Shown piece after piece: positions 9,640 to 21,960 of a stretch of 64,000 nucleotides of DNA. The position numbers were made by a program, and so were the translations under genes. Source of the DNA: Argentina anserina (taxonomy: Eukaryota; Streptophyta; Magnoliopsida; Rosales; Rosaceae); contig NC_065876.1 in assembly GCF_933775445.1 (NCBI RefSeq), forward strand, positions 17,794,001 to 17,858,000, given 5' to 3'. The notes under the pieces are model-generated. The model saw only the letters and a list, made by a program, of their open reading frames with translations. It searched no databases and was not told where the DNA came from. How positions within the stretch are numbered: position 1 is the stretch's first letter; each line of letters starts with the position of its first letter.

Positions 9640-12405
9640 TTTCAGGGGAATGCAAATAACTAATGTCATTGAAGACACCTTCCCCTCCAAGAACAGATGT
9701 GCGCAAAGATGTGAAACTTGGTTTCCCACCATTAATAATCTATAAGAAGAACATGTTAGCACAGAGCGATGCACCACCATAATATTAACTAAAGGACTAC
9801 GCCATCTTCCAATGAAAAGTATTGAACATCAATCACCTGTGGGTTATACCGAAAATTGTCAAGAGCATCCGTTCGAGAATTTATATGGCCATAGTATACT
9901 TGCTCCTGCATTCTGGGCATTTCACCGTTCATGGAATTTATAAGAGCCTCCTAATCAGTTTAAACCAGAAAGGCATTTAGTTTATATATCTAGGTAGAAC
10001 AAATTAAATAATGACTATTGAGTACATTCTTACGGACTGCAAACAAAGCAGGATGCAATAGCTAACAATAAACAAAAATATGGAAATGTGGACAAATTAA
10101 TATCTTAGATACATTTCATTGTAAGATTGTTCATTTAAAATATAAATCATGAAACTTTATCCATATCACAAGAGAAAACTGTGTCCCATAAATCTATTAG
10201 AAATTCAGATGAGTTCAGTAATCATCTAAGCTTTATGATCTATGGTCTGATGCAGTTCCATGAGCCAATTTATGTGATCACTTATATAATCTTTCCTCCG
10301 TGGAGAATCCCTTCATTTAGTCCAAGTTTGGGTGGTTATCCTTCTACTTCCAGACACAGTGCTTTCATGTGCAATTTCCTTGTAAGTTTGCACTTTCTCC
10401 AGCTTCAGTAGTGGCCGGAGATTTCACTTTGGTCTGCAACTGGACAACAAGAACATATTTCTGGGAAAGAAATAATAATAACGGATACAAATAGTTTGAT
10501 TCATAGGAAATTCTCACAAACGTCCATGTATGGCCATGATATATTTATCACTAAACACATACAATACTGTTTCTACAAATGGGGCATTTCTAGATCATAA
10601 GCCAAATCAGACTCCCCCCATAATTTATTTATCTGCCATGCAAAAAGAATCAACAAGAGTGATCTCAACGAACACTAGGACTCATGAACATCTTTTTTCG
10701 GTTCAAAAACTTAAAATTTATGAATATCATACAAGACTAAATTACCATGGACATGTCACATGTGTCACTGTACAACAAGCAGCATTATTTCACAATTAGA
10801 TTTTTTATTTCATTCTAGAAGAGGCAAAAGCCCAAGCAAACAACCCAAAACTATTATTTCACAATAAGTTGATTATTAAATCATCTAAATTACAAGAACC
10901 TCTATAAATGTATATGTGGCACCTACTAACTATAATATCTCACAACAAATGAGTCTAACATGAGGCTTATATATTTTGAATATTATTACTTCCCATCTAC
11001 TGCATTCCTTTGACTTAGCTGTTTTCAAGTACCAGCCCATATAGTACATTTGATTGCAAAATTGTGCATGACAACTCTATCTGTGAGCAAACTTTCTCAG
11101 GAATACTTTAGTACTTTTCAACCCAATCATGGACTGTTTTCTTGCCAGCTATTCTACCATGTTTTGTTCATCCATTTAGGTTTTAAGTAACAAAGGACTT
11201 TTATTTATTGTAGCACATACTGGAAGTATGACATCATGACGGATAAGGAAAAGGACGTGAACACTTTGACACATCCTTGTTAGTACAAGTCAACTACTAG
11301 ATATTAACTTTACAATCTTGATATATCTCATTTATACTACTATTTGTTCTTTTTAATTTTTAGTATTAACAAAATTTGTTAATCACAGACAACAGAAGAG
11401 GAATAGAGGTCTCGCGACAGAAAAACACAAAACGCTTCATCAAATGCAAGATTTCCATTGCACTATTTAATAATATGGAGGCACATGACTGAAGCAAGGT
11501 TGCTCAAAAATTGGAAAGCTGTTTGTATTCCTTGATTTTCCTTTGATATAAATGAAGAGGCTATCTGGTTAAGTAACAACTTTGCAGAACATATGTCAAG
11601 TTCTGCCGCAAGACATTTTATTTGAGGAGTTAACGAACGGAAATAGAGAAGGTGGTAATACATCATATGAAATCAAATGTAAAACGATTTTTGGGCAGGT
11701 CTTCACAGCTTAAAATTTTGGGGAGTGGTAATAAACCAAGAGTTATCTCTATACAATAGCAGGATATTCTTTTTTTGATTCTCCACAATTGCTTCAGCCC
11801 ATTATTAGTTGAATTTCACATGTCACGCTCAATTAACAAAGAGGGAGAGACCAGAATACAAAATAATTGCTGGCAATTCTAATAGAAACAACTTTCAGTT
11901 AAGCATGAAACAAAATTGCGCATGATACATAATGAAAAAATAACACGAGGGTAGGGAAGAAAATTACCGAGGGGGATATATCCTCCTCAATATTACTATC
12001 ATCACTGCCATCTTCAATGTGCTGGATCAACTTCAAAGAATACCGTACTTTAAGTTTCAACAAACACCAAGAAATTAAGAACGAAGGAATTGGTGGTCAG
12101 ACAATCAACAGAATCAGGAGAGTTGATGACATCCTTAATTGAACATTGTAATTCATATGGCAAGAGAACGCGCTTTATCAGAGCCTTGAGGATTGCTCGT
12201 ATTCAGTTAGTTTAAGGAAGAAAAAACGGAAAAAAAAAAGAAGAAGAGGGAACTTCCTAACAAAAATATAGTTGCCAAAGCAGAAAATAAGTATGGTCAA
12301 CATCTACGTTATTAAGCTACAGATAGTTAAGAGTGAAAGACATTCACCTTCAACTTGGAGAAGTGGTCGGCCAATAATAAATCCTGATGGACCAAGTCAA
12401 CCAAC
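9640..12405 (-). CDS. Unrecognised multi-exon protein gene (four internal exons seen)
   Basis: Four minus-strand segments have consensus splice sites and compatible phases: 12348-12405 (reads [19 protein letters not shown]), 11968-12030 ([20 protein letters not shown]), 9837-9950 ([15 protein letters not shown] and onward to RYNPQ) and 9640-9739 ([20 protein letters not shown] and onward to SYLHSPE). Junctions between them are phase 0, and each donor begins GT and each acceptor ends AG. The joined piece is about 111 residues with no stop: a helical N-terminal part, an acidic serine-rich linker, then a polar part. No family was recognised. Possible earlier exons lie at about 12965-13015 (reads MKLLHEALHYL before a gtaagt donor) and 12560-12590; the start and stop codons are not fixed. 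Introns are long (1.9 kb between the second and third exons) and repeat-poor. It may be a single-copy conserved plant gene or a decayed one. Confidence 0.45.
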
Positions 12406-13583
12406 CTTGCAAGATATTAAAGAAATATAATGTCAGATGTTAAACAGATTAAGTTGAGCATTACACTTGCAATAATTGAATGACCATTGGATAATAGATA
12501 ACATGTGACTGAAGCAGAGCAGGACATGTAAACAGCAACTCAGGCACATTCTTCCAGAGAAGCTCACTTACCCATTTTCCACAAAACATTGGCAGAAAAT
12601 TAATAATCCGCATTCAATAGAATGGGATGCTTCCTTAAGATATTTGACAATTTAAAGGAAAGAAAATTGCATGAAATAGAATTGACGCATGTAAAGCGAT
12701 TAAGGAATCCACTTCAAATAGTACACAATTGTAAAAGGAATTGTAGCATTAGCAACAAGAATATCAAAATACAGCGAAGACATATCTCCACTACTATAAC
12801 TGGATATCCAAATAGATAGCAGCCAAGCCTTATCAGACCCTTGAATCTACAGTAAAGTGAATTTCAATAAACGTGGAACAAAAATTTCAATATGGTGATG
12901 GTGTAAGTGGGAAAATGATGATAGAAAAGGAATTGATATTTAATATTAACAGAGTATTAGATTAGTATCACAATCCAAGACTTACCAGATAATGCAAGGC
13001 TTCATGAAGCAGCTTCATCCCTTATAATAATGCAAGATCAACCACTAGAAGATGAGTCACAGGTTTCAAATCATCCCTTCCTTGTATCACTTTATATTAG
13101 TAATGCATAAAATGTACTCTAGTGCTCCAGACGTAACTTACTGGGTGAATCGATTTATCATGCACATAATACTAGTCTACCATTAGATTTCAATCCCTTA
13201 TTGAATTGAAGGGAATTCTTCAAAACTATTGTCTATCTGCTTGAGAGTTCCAAAAGCAAATGAGATCAGTTGAAAGCTATTCAAAATTGTTGGTCAAGAT
13301 TAAATTTGTTTCAAGTATCTTTTGTTAACCTGAGCAAAGACTGATGATATCTGTAGAACTCAATAGCAACCACAATATAAAAGTACCAACTCCAAAGACA
13401 TAATCCATAGCTTGAGCTCAGTTACCATAACCACAACACCGAAGATAAATCAAAAGAGGCAGAAGCTATCTACATAACCGACTCAAATCCACTTTATAGG
13501 AAAACAGAAAAAGTCTTAAAACTCACCACCTCAGTCAAAGTGAAACTGTTATAAAGCCCTAACGACTTGATTAGAAGCCCTAA
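12406..13583 (-). other. Probable introns or 5' region of the 9640-12405 gene
   Basis: Apart from the possible small exon ending in a gtaagt donor (minus strand, about 12968) nothing convincing was found. A short pyrimidine-rich segment with a possible donor (gaggtg|gtgag, about 13525) could be a leader exon. Confidence 0.25.
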
Positions 13584-13935
13584 CTACATTCCAGCAACAG
13601 TCCACACAAAGCCGAACAGATCATTGATTTTCCCCAAGTGTTTACCATGAAAGGCGCTATCCTCAGTAAACTCCCCCACCTGCACGGCTCCTGCAAGCAC
13701 AGCTTGCTCAATAAAATCCGTAACGTCCTCATCAATCACCAATATAGTGTGAAATTCAGTCTTGACACTGCTGTTGATAACAAGCTTTGAATCATTGAGC
13801 TTCAACATAACAGAGTCGGGGTCAGCCTTGCGCTCAACCTCGACAGCACCGAAACCCAACTTTGCATGCGGGACTTCCGCCGTCACCACAGAGATGAGTT
13901 CCTGGATGACAATGGGCTTCTTCTTCAGATTGATG
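13584..13935 (-). pseudogene. VOC/glyoxalase-like domain, copy 2 (At5g48480-like), N-terminus deleted
   Basis: This is the C-terminal half of a 231-codon minus-strand frame that ends at the stop 13584-13586. It reads FGAVEVERKADPDSVMLKL, then HTILVIDEDVTDFIEQAV, then GKINDLFGFVWTVAG. That order (strand and helix after the FY...FGA motif, a V-D-D/A-A-V helix, then G-x-I-x-D-x-F-G-x-x-W) is the vicinal-oxygen-chelate fold of the plant family typified by At5g48480, whose biochemical role is not settled. The part that in copy 1 reads AVQFYQLVFGA is shortened here to HAKLGFGA, so the first strand is missing. Immediately upstream in the same frame is HSP70-like sequence, so this cannot be a normal VOC gene. 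It might be transcribed, but no start typical of the family exists. Confidence 0.5.
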
Positions 13936-14260
13936 GCCTTGGCAATGATACGGTTGCAGCTGCGTTCAACCTTGTCCCTCTTATCATAGTATGTTTCAAC
14001 ATCAAGCACATCCTCATAAACATCTTCATTATAGTTGATTGTTAGCCACAAATTCAGGTTGTGTTCGCGTACCCGTTCCTTCCTCCTTTCAGTAGCTCTG
14101 TCACGTAGCCACGTACGAACCTCAGTAATCTTATTCTGAATTTTCTTCTTGTCCAGATAATGAGTTTGCATCATTGATTGTTGACTCCATAAAATCAAGA
14201 TAATCTTCCAAGGCTTTCCTGGCCACACAAGTGTCAAGACCCTCGCCAAATACCGTATGA
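13936..14260 (-). pseudogene. HSP70/BiP C-terminal lid fragment between the VOC copies
   Basis: Read on the minus strand, RKALEDYLDFMESTINDA (14163-14220) matches the HSP70 lid pattern A-R-x-x-L-E-x-Y-x-x-x-M-x-x-x-I-x-D. In the next frame DKKKIQNKITEVRTWL (14110-14155) matches the following D-K-K-K-I-E...W-L helix, and WLTINYNEDVYEDVLD with DKVERSCNRIIAKA (13940-14060) matches the W-L-x-x-N...Y-E-x-x-L...C-N-P-I-I-x-K end. A frame change lies near 14155. No ATPase domain or substrate-binding beta domain is present. The fragment continues without a stop into VOC copy 2. Family assignment rests on motif spacing recalled from HSP70/BiP proteins and should be tested by search. Confidence 0.45.
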
Positions 14261-14264
14261 TTGG

Positions 14265-14729
14265 CAATGGTCCACACAAAACCTAGTGGATCCTTGATTT
14301 CCCCAATCGCCCCTAATTTCACACTGCTGCGCAGCCTCAATAAGAACACCCTGTGCGAAACCTTCAAAATGACTTTTAACGTCCCCATCCACCATCAATA
14401 TATTTCCAAATCCCCCTGGGTACCATTAAACGACGATTTAAAATAGTGAAATCGAGTCCATACAGATTACAGACCTAAGATATCTAAGCAATACAACGAG
14501 GATTTAGTACAGAAAACTATAGATCCATCAAGCTTGACTTACTCAGCATCAAGGCCAGGTTTGACAAAAAGACTGGAGTTACCGATCCTGAGCCTAACAG
14601 CGACGACAGGAAACCCTTGAGCATGTCCACACGGTCATTGGCGCCGAATACAAGTTGGTAAAACTGAACGGCGTTTAGGAACTTCGAGGCCTCCGCCGTC
14701 ACCACAGTGATCATTTCGGCGGAAGCCAT
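14265..14729 (-). pseudogene. VOC/glyoxalase-like gene, copy 1, two exons, frameshifted
   Basis: Exon 1 (14543-14729) starts at an ATG followed by ASAEMITVVTAEASKFLNAV and QFYQLVFGA, the first strand and helix of the VOC fold, and ends at a strong donor (ctga|gtaagt). The next part (about 14265-14425) reads NILMVDGDVKSHFEG and GVLIEAAQQ, then changes frame to KLGAIGEIKDPLGFVWTIA, the C-terminal VOC signature. The frame change near 14310-14335 removes the conserved end from the reading frame, so it is probably a pseudogene unless the reference base is wrong. The tail runs straight into the HSP70-like fragment. The upstream DNA has a (ct)n leader at 14738-14760. Confidence 0.5.
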
Positions 14730-14760
14730 TGATGATTCGTTCTCTCTCTCGCTCTCTCTT

Positions 14761-15480
14761 TAGCGAATCAGGCTGATCCTTAAATAGGGTTTTGCAGGAG
14801 CCCATCTCACTGATCTCAGATTCAACATCCAATCCTGACCGTCCTTGAAACCTCGGGAGGTAGCGTGCGAGTATTTTGGGCCTTACGTTTCCAAATCGGG
14901 TCAGGCCATGTGATTGGGCCTTGTCGTTGGCGAACACGGAACGTGAGTTTCTTCCTCCTTTCTTAAAATGTAAAACGACACACATATTATTCACCAAGCT
15001 CAAATGATTCATTTCTATAATTAAACATCTATAAATGAATAATGTCATGATCGGAAAAAATTATTAGTTTAACGGCATTATTACATTATCGATAAATGAA
15101 TAATTTATTTATTTATTTATAAATTAATAAATTTATAGAGAGTTTTGTTGTTATTCCAACTGAATTGATGATAATTGTTTAGTTGTTATATATTTTTAAA
15201 AATATATTGGGTATTACATGTCGAGTCAAGTATATTACAACAAGTACATGCATACACATATCGTACTTATATATGAAGAGTTTCCATCTCTTAAGACTTA
15301 TCATCGCTCATACGGCGAAAACATATCTTCTCATGACTTCGACTGATTCATGGAATACTTATAGGCATTAGTTTAACGTCATTATTCCCTTTAGCCAACC
15401 GATGAATAACATCATCAATAACGGTCATCACTTTCGAGACCAAGTATTCTCAAGATCCTTTCATTCTAAGTACAGCTGCA
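14761..15480. other. No gene seen; AT-rich spacer
   Basis: Contains a tttatttatttat run at 15108-15120 and short random frames only. The segment 14761-14950 is likely the promoter side of VOC copy 1; a reverse-oriented ttaaatagg lies near 14781. Confidence 0.3.
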
Positions 15481-17640
15481 TGCAATATTGCATAACCTCA
15501 GGCAACTATGGGTAAATTACTTAAGCCTAATGAGGGCCCAAGTTGTAACCGCTTAATTGTCGCTTTTTCTCATCCATTCAGAAGAATGAACATAGGGTTG
15601 TGGGATGTTCAACATATATCCCATGCAATAGTCATTAAAGTCTTTGAAGTGAATTCTCCTGCATTATCCAGTCTAATAGATTTGATCATGTATCTCTAAT
15701 CTCGTCACTTCCATTTATAGGACTATTAGGAACATGATGAGGCTCAGTGGAACAAACAACGACAAAACCAAGTTGTTAAACTTGAACAAACTTGTTCTTC
15801 TCTCCCCCTAACAACGGGGAGACTAACTCATCAAAAGTGATTAGACGAGATGGCCTATTAAACTCTTTATAAGTGGACATAGGTGGAAGTTTATGTATTA
15901 TTCAAAGACAAAATTCAACATCAAATAACTCATCATTATGCGCTTGTTGAGGCGCAATTTGACACATAAAATATGTGGACGATAAACCGTTAACATAATT
16001 TGTTAACAAATATGCATATTATTAGACTTGAAACACTAACATGCGAATTGTTACAACCGTAACGTCAATAATGGTCGTATAGATGGATACTGTAAAACAA
16101 GACACGCTACAAGCCATAGCTTATGGTTTGAAAACATTGGTTTATCGTCGGAACCATGGGACCAACCAAAATATATCACGGTAGACCCATGTGTGCATCA
16201 AAAACCAATATTGAACCTCTGTTCATTGATTTTCCGAACCTTGAATGCTACGAAATTTTAGGAGCAAGTAAATATGGGTGTTAGGAATCCAATGCCACGG
16301 CCTCACTATCGGAACCGGCCGGAATACTCGCCGGATGTCAGTGACCAATTGTGTTGAGCGGTTCACCATGTTCCAGGGCTCCAAATGGGCGCAATATTTG
16401 TGAGTAGGAAGCCTTGGATGTTAGGAATTAGTGGCCGCAAATAGCACCTCAATAGCCCACCTAAAAGTAGGTGAACTGGTTCTCACGATGACAAGTCTGC
16501 AATCTGTAAATCCTGAAGTTGTAGGCTTTTTCAACTTTTGTCATTGTTTGGGTCATAACATCTAAGTGTTATGGTTTGAGTTTAACCATGAAATATGTAT
16601 TACCACAATATATTTTATCCTCAAAGTGAATCATGATAAGCCAATTTCGGTTTCCATCTTATGTCTCATTCTCTTTAGCGTATGAGAGTGTATGCTACTC
16701 CTAAATTTTGCTAAAGAATAGGCTTGTAGATTGAGCATAGTCAATGAAGGATCATAGGGGGGGGCTTATGCACTTGTTAAGCATATGAATTATATTGATC
16801 CGCATAACATCTTTGCTCAAAAGAATAGCCTATACGAGTCATCGATTCATTATTCTGAATTATAGTATCGTGAAAGAATACAATTCACACTATTTCGGCG
16901 CTTGAGATGTGCTCCGTCATTAGAAGTGATTCATAAGAACTCTTTCACAATGATTTTTTAGGTGATATACGTTGGTTTAAGTATATCCTTCAAGTAGCTT
17001 ACCGTACGTCTCACCAATTTCATGGTTCCGTTGTTAATTTATCAACGTACACAACTACTATGGAAAAACTAATTCTTAGGTTTAGTTGTTCTCTTGATGC
17101 TTAAAAGCATGTGGCTTAAATCATAACGTCATTAGACATTTAAACTTCAGCATTAAACCACTCTTTGATTCTATGTGATGACATAGGCATCGCTGTCACA
17201 CTAGATTAAAAACTAAATCCATAAATAGCTTTCATTTAGCTATGCACTCAATGTCTCTTGAGCATATTATATACAAGAATATAGAGACATATAAACATCA
17301 TAATATAAAGCTCGGCAAGTACAATAAAGTAACCTGAATGGCCGACTAACGTTACATAAGAGTTTTTAGATCCTCAAACGTCATTCACGAGTAATTTTGA
17401 CATGCTAATATCAAGCATATACACCATAGATCCAAATACAAGGGTCGATGTTACCTTGGCATACCCAAAAGGGTTGCCAGCGTCAAAGAATAGAGCCAAA
17501 AAGGCTAAGAGTTCGTGAGGAGGCCGTGTAGGTGACTGTGGAGGCCTAGGGGCCGAGTCAAGTGCTCGGCAACTTTTTGGTGCCAATAGGGGTAAACCGG
17601 GCGGCGGACGGAACATTTTGGCGATACTGCCAAGGTCGTA
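15480..17640 (-). mobile_element. Degenerate Ty1/copia pol relic with integrase core motif
   Basis: On the minus strand, 15630-15690 reads IKSIRLDNAGEFTSKT, the integrase D...E core region typical of plant copia elements (R-L-D-N-A-G-E-F-x-S). It then frameshifts within a few codons. Stretch 15740-15860 resembles 1540-1700, tying this relic to the one at 1490-3640. Stops and indels are frequent throughout. The gag side should lie toward 17300-17640, but no LTR or edge was found on either end. Confidence 0.65.
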
Positions 17641-17742
17641 ACTCGCAAACTAGTTATAGTTTGCCACTCCTTTAATCTTGTTCGAGCATTAGTTCAATTT
17701 GAACATTGTGAAAACATCACCATATTGTAAAACAGTAGAATT

Positions 17743-18925
17743 GAGACGACCCGTCCTAAAATTAACCTAATTACGCACTAAAAACCAAATTAAAACCAGC
17801 AAACCGAAATCTAATCTAAAAGAATTGTGGCTGCACCCAAACCTTGTTTGGGCTGCCTACGTACCCTCTACTAGGGATCAAGCCATTCGTAGTTCAACTA
17901 TTCACCATAACAACCCGACCTCACCACCAACAATTATCGAGGGTAAATGTCATATCACAAACTCTCACATTTACCGCCAACCTACAACACTCACCATAAC
18001 CATGTAAACCTCATAACCAATCCGATCTGTATCACACACATCAACACATCCTACATACACAACCATCACCATAATCATCATACACCAAGCATACCACAAT
18101 CACATTTATCCTATATACGATAATTTAGGTTATCAACAACATACAACACACCCCACGCGCCACCCCTCACTAACCACCCCAAAACAACTCGACTTCAACA
18201 TGAAAGTTATAGATCACAAGAAACCAATCTTTTTCATGACGGCATCGGAGCCCATATCGGCCGGGAAGTGGCTGGAAAACGCAGAAGAAGATCAAAACAG
18301 TGCACTGATTTCATGATCACGATCTAGCCCGATTCGTCGCCCAACTCCGACTGATTCATGCCCAGAATGGAGGATCACGTCGACTCGTAGCAATCCCGAG
18401 CTCCGGAGTCGCCAGAAAACAGTCGCACGGCGACGTTGACTTCTGCTGAAACTGGCGGCCGTTGCAGCGCCGTGCACGGCGGTCGGCGAGGCGTGAGACC
18501 GATACAGATCGACTAGAAATGGCGAGACGAAGCTAACGGGACTGGTGGCGTCCCCATCCGTGGTTGGACGGCGGAGATCGCAGCCGGAGAAGAAAATCGG
18601 ATTTTCGGCCATGAACAGTGGCGCGAAACCGATTTTCGAATCTCCTTTTTTTTTCCGATTTTCACCCCCTATTTATACTAAATTCCAAAAAGGCCCAAAC
18701 GTTAATCTGATTCGTAACTTTTCCATACGAACTCCGATTTAGGCGTGCCGCGTGTCCACGAATTCGTATCGACGAGCTCTACGACTTTCACGAATGAAGT
18801 TTTCTCGAAAAATTTACGCATCGAAAAGTCAACTTTTAGAGTCGTCACACTTAGTATGACTCTCGTTCCGAGTAAAATATTAAATTAATATCGCCACGAA
18901 TCGTAAAAGATTCGGGTTGTAACAA
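17743..18925 (-). mobile_element. Ty3/gypsy 3' LTR
   Basis: The minus strand starts TGTTACAACCCGAATC at 18925-18910, directly after a purine-rich tract (ataaggaggggaga, 18926-18940), which is the polypurine tract. A TATA-like tataaatagg lies near 18670-18680 on that strand, with a G+C-rich leader after it. The right end is placed near 17743 at a gtcgtctca. The LTR shares its first ~180 bp with the one at 5673, in opposite orientation. ORFs at 18292-18742 are chance frames within the LTR. Confidence 0.65.
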
Positions 18926-19160
18926 TCTCCCCTCCTTATAAAAATTTCGCCCTCGAAATTTATCTACTTGAGAGGATAGGGTAATATTGTCTCATCTAAC
19001 CCTGCATCTCCCAAGTAGCCTCTCAACCCTCTTTAGCTCACTAACAACACAACCTCGGAAATATCGAACTCAACTTTGAGCTTTTTCAGAAGCGACAAAA
19101 TAGCAGGGAAATTACCCTCAGCACCTTGTCCTACAAGGAATCACCGAAAATATAAAGTAA
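18926..19160 (-). mobile_element. Ty3/gypsy pol 3' terminus and polypurine tract
   Basis: The minus strand just upstream of the LTR ends with FEGEIFIRRGD, matching the usual F-x-x-x-F-F-x-K-E-G end of Ty3/gypsy polyproteins, and a ggctacttggga (E-A-T-W-like) motif lies near 19010-19020. The rest of pol is missing; sequence beyond about 19160 shows no homology that I recognise. It is therefore a truncated 3' end. Confidence 0.6.
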
Positions 19161-21678
19161 CCCACTCGTCAAGATCTCACGATCCTTTAGCCCCCCATTG
19201 GAAAAGGCACACAAGTCTATAAGGATCATGACCTCCCGGGTCTCAACTGAATCAACAAGTGGTCCCACCACACTACTATCCATTAAAACATACATCTCAG
19301 AATACAACTATTGTTCTATAAATTTGATTGAGTACCACACATGGTACTACTTCCCTCTTCCAAAACCACTGGAAAAGTGAAAATCCTTTTTCTTGGATTT
19401 GTCCAACCATTTGACAAAACCAATAGTTATCATCAGAACTCTAGAAAATGCTTCTCACAACTATAGCTACTTGAGCGAACACTTGTATGCACAAGTTTCA
19501 CTCGTATCAGGCAGAGAAATACGACTTGCATCGATATGCTCTTCTTTTTATACCGGTTCTGCAATACTATTTAGAGAAAATTTGCACCCCAAATTCTAAA
19601 TTATGCTCACCACCACATCCCATTACTCTTCGAAGGCAGACAACGTTTCCGTATACACTCGCTCTCCATTCGAATGTGGATGTTTGATATTCTTGATCCT
19701 CTCTCTCTATGTTTGAAATTTTTACGTGTTCCCTAAATATATATACCGATCACATCTACTGGTGTCGATCGACCATATTTCAAACTGTAATAGTCGATTG
19801 CCGAAGTGTCCACTAATGTATCATAACATTTATATTAGGTTTATAATAAAACTATCACATTATGAAGCGACTATATGAAGGAAACTTCTCGGAATCAATT
19901 GACACCATCCGATGTGATTAGTATAGATATATTTATTGATCATTTTAAAATTTCATCCAATTCGGACCTCGTTTGACCGTCGGATTTTTCGGTAAACTAA
20001 AAACAACACTAATATGCTCTAAGGGGGAACCCATTACCAAGATACGAATGCAGAAAGCTGTTTACATATTTGAAATCACATATTTTTTTCACCGATTGTG
20101 TGTGGTCGCAACGAGGAAACCCATTTGGCAAAACGCCGGTTAATGAGGTTTTATTATGTGAAAACGTCTTTTTTTTTGTTGACCGTAGGTAGAGACGGTC
20201 AAACCATGTTCAAAACGGATGAAATTTTTATAGGTTCCCTAAACATATATATCGATCACATCTATTGGTGTCAATCGACAATATTTTGAAACTAGAATTT
20301 ATTTGTGACTTTTTTTAGAATGTTTTATAATAATTCTTTTATTGTTTCAAACCCTTAAATTAGAGTATTATATTTTTTTTTCTAATACAAGCCCGCAAGG
20401 CCCGGCTCGCAAAAACCCGCAAGGCCCGCTTTAAGTGGGCGGATTTGGATCTTCATATTTGTGAAAATACTCGGCCTGACCCGGCCCGCCACTTATTTAA
20501 ATGTATTAAGGCCCGACACTCATGAGCCGGGCCGGGCCCGTTGACAAGTCCTACTCTTATAACTCAAACTTATTTTGTCAACCAAATAGCCTGTGAAATT
20601 ACACATCTATCTTTTTACCATATGTTAATCTAATATTTTACTTAACAATTAAGGGATAGAAAAGTAAATAGCAAAATTAGAACATAAAAAAATAGAAAAA
20701 TTATCTCATATTCTATAAAAAAATTACAAGCCACTACGTGGGAGGTTATTCACACCCATAGGGTGTGTTGATCACTAGCTAGTATAATTAATCAATTGCT
20801 AGGAAAGACTGAGTTTTTAATCCATTTGAAAATATTTCTTCTTCACCTTCTAGTGGATTCATCTCCATCATCAGGCTAATGCGAGTACGTGAGAGGTTTT
20901 ACTGCTGGCTGGTGTGTATATTCACTCTTGCAGGACACCGACTGAGGTGAAGGAGGGGATCTTGAAGGGACGAATGGATTGATGCTGCATGGATGTATTC
21001 AGCCTTTCCTAGAGTAGCTATAAGCTCTTGTGGTGATTTAAGGCTCTGGTATGTGAGATTAATATATATAATTAATCACATTTTCACCCAACAATTGTTG
21101 GCAACTGATTCAGATGTGCTTTAAGAACTCGAAGAAAAAAGATAATTATACTCGCTAACATCAGCTTCCACAAAAAAGCAGTGTCAACGTTCTTCATTAA
21201 CTAGCATAAGTTCCTCGTTCCAGCAAGAGTTCTGTTATATATAGAATAGTACATTTAGGTCAGTGTAGTGTGATTAAAATGTCCATGACAGAAGGCAATA
21301 TGGTTATACAAGACTACAAGAGTAGGTAATGTTATTACTATCACATATTAATTCGGTCCTCTAGTAAGGTGCATTTTGTTTAGATATTACAATATCGCAA
21401 CTAGCAAGAACTGCAGATTACAGAAAATAAGCTATCTAGGTGAGCGCGTAACATAAGCAGGATGGGGAAAGAAACTATGCATTGCTACCACAAGTTTGAT
21501 AGAAAAGCATGGCTGCTGGCCACAACCGGTGTCTCAAAATAGGATTTCAGTTCCCTGAAAGAATTTGTGTAAGAAATAGCGTCAAATCAAAGCTACTCAA
21601 AGACCAGGAAATATAACTGACGTTTGAGACGAGCATATTTTGACAGCAATGACATAATGCAATCCAATCAAAAGCTAA
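19161..21678. other. Repeat-rich spacer without recognised genes
   Basis: A ~72-bp direct repeat occurs at 19706-19780 and 20219-20293 (shared ttccctaa, ttggtgtcratcgac), probably ends of a non-autonomous element. A segment rich in ggcccg/gggccg lies at 20388-20553, ending gggcccgttgacaagtccta, like the terminus of common plant hAT-type MITEs. No coding signal was seen elsewhere. Confidence 0.4.
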
Positions 21679-21960
21679 TTATTTACCAGAAAATCTAGCA
21701 GAGGTGAGACGAACATACATTCTAATTGCATCAGTCATTTTCAACAGTCGGGGTTGCAAATGACTGCGAGCCACCTCCATTCCACTGTGAAGATGTTCAA
21801 CAGGCTTCACAATCAACACATTGTAACTTGTTAGACATAAACTTGGTCATAATTTCCAGATCGAAATATAATAAACTAGTAGTAGTTTTTTCGACTCATA
21901 TAGTCTCACCGGATCTTGATATGTTTGTCTTCCAGGTGGTGATCATGACGATGATTCTGG
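21679..21960 (-). CDS. Two candidate coding exons, function unknown
   Basis: Minus-strand exon 21910-21960 (after a tttgcag acceptor, before a gtgaga donor) reads NHRHDHHLEDKHIKI. It joins in phase to 21679-21826, which reads YNVLIVKPVEHLHSGMEVAR, continues for 28 more residues and stops at TAA. The 84-nt intron has normal GT...AG ends. The stop could instead be read through a second donor (ctg|gtaaat). The joined piece is about 65 residues, histidine-rich at the start, and matched no family I know. It may be the 3' end of a gene whose earlier exons are lost or lie in 22-23 kb. Confidence 0.3.

Noticed and set aside
18292..18742. Open frames of 65-106 codons
   Set aside because: Inside the minus-strand Ty3 LTR; composition only.
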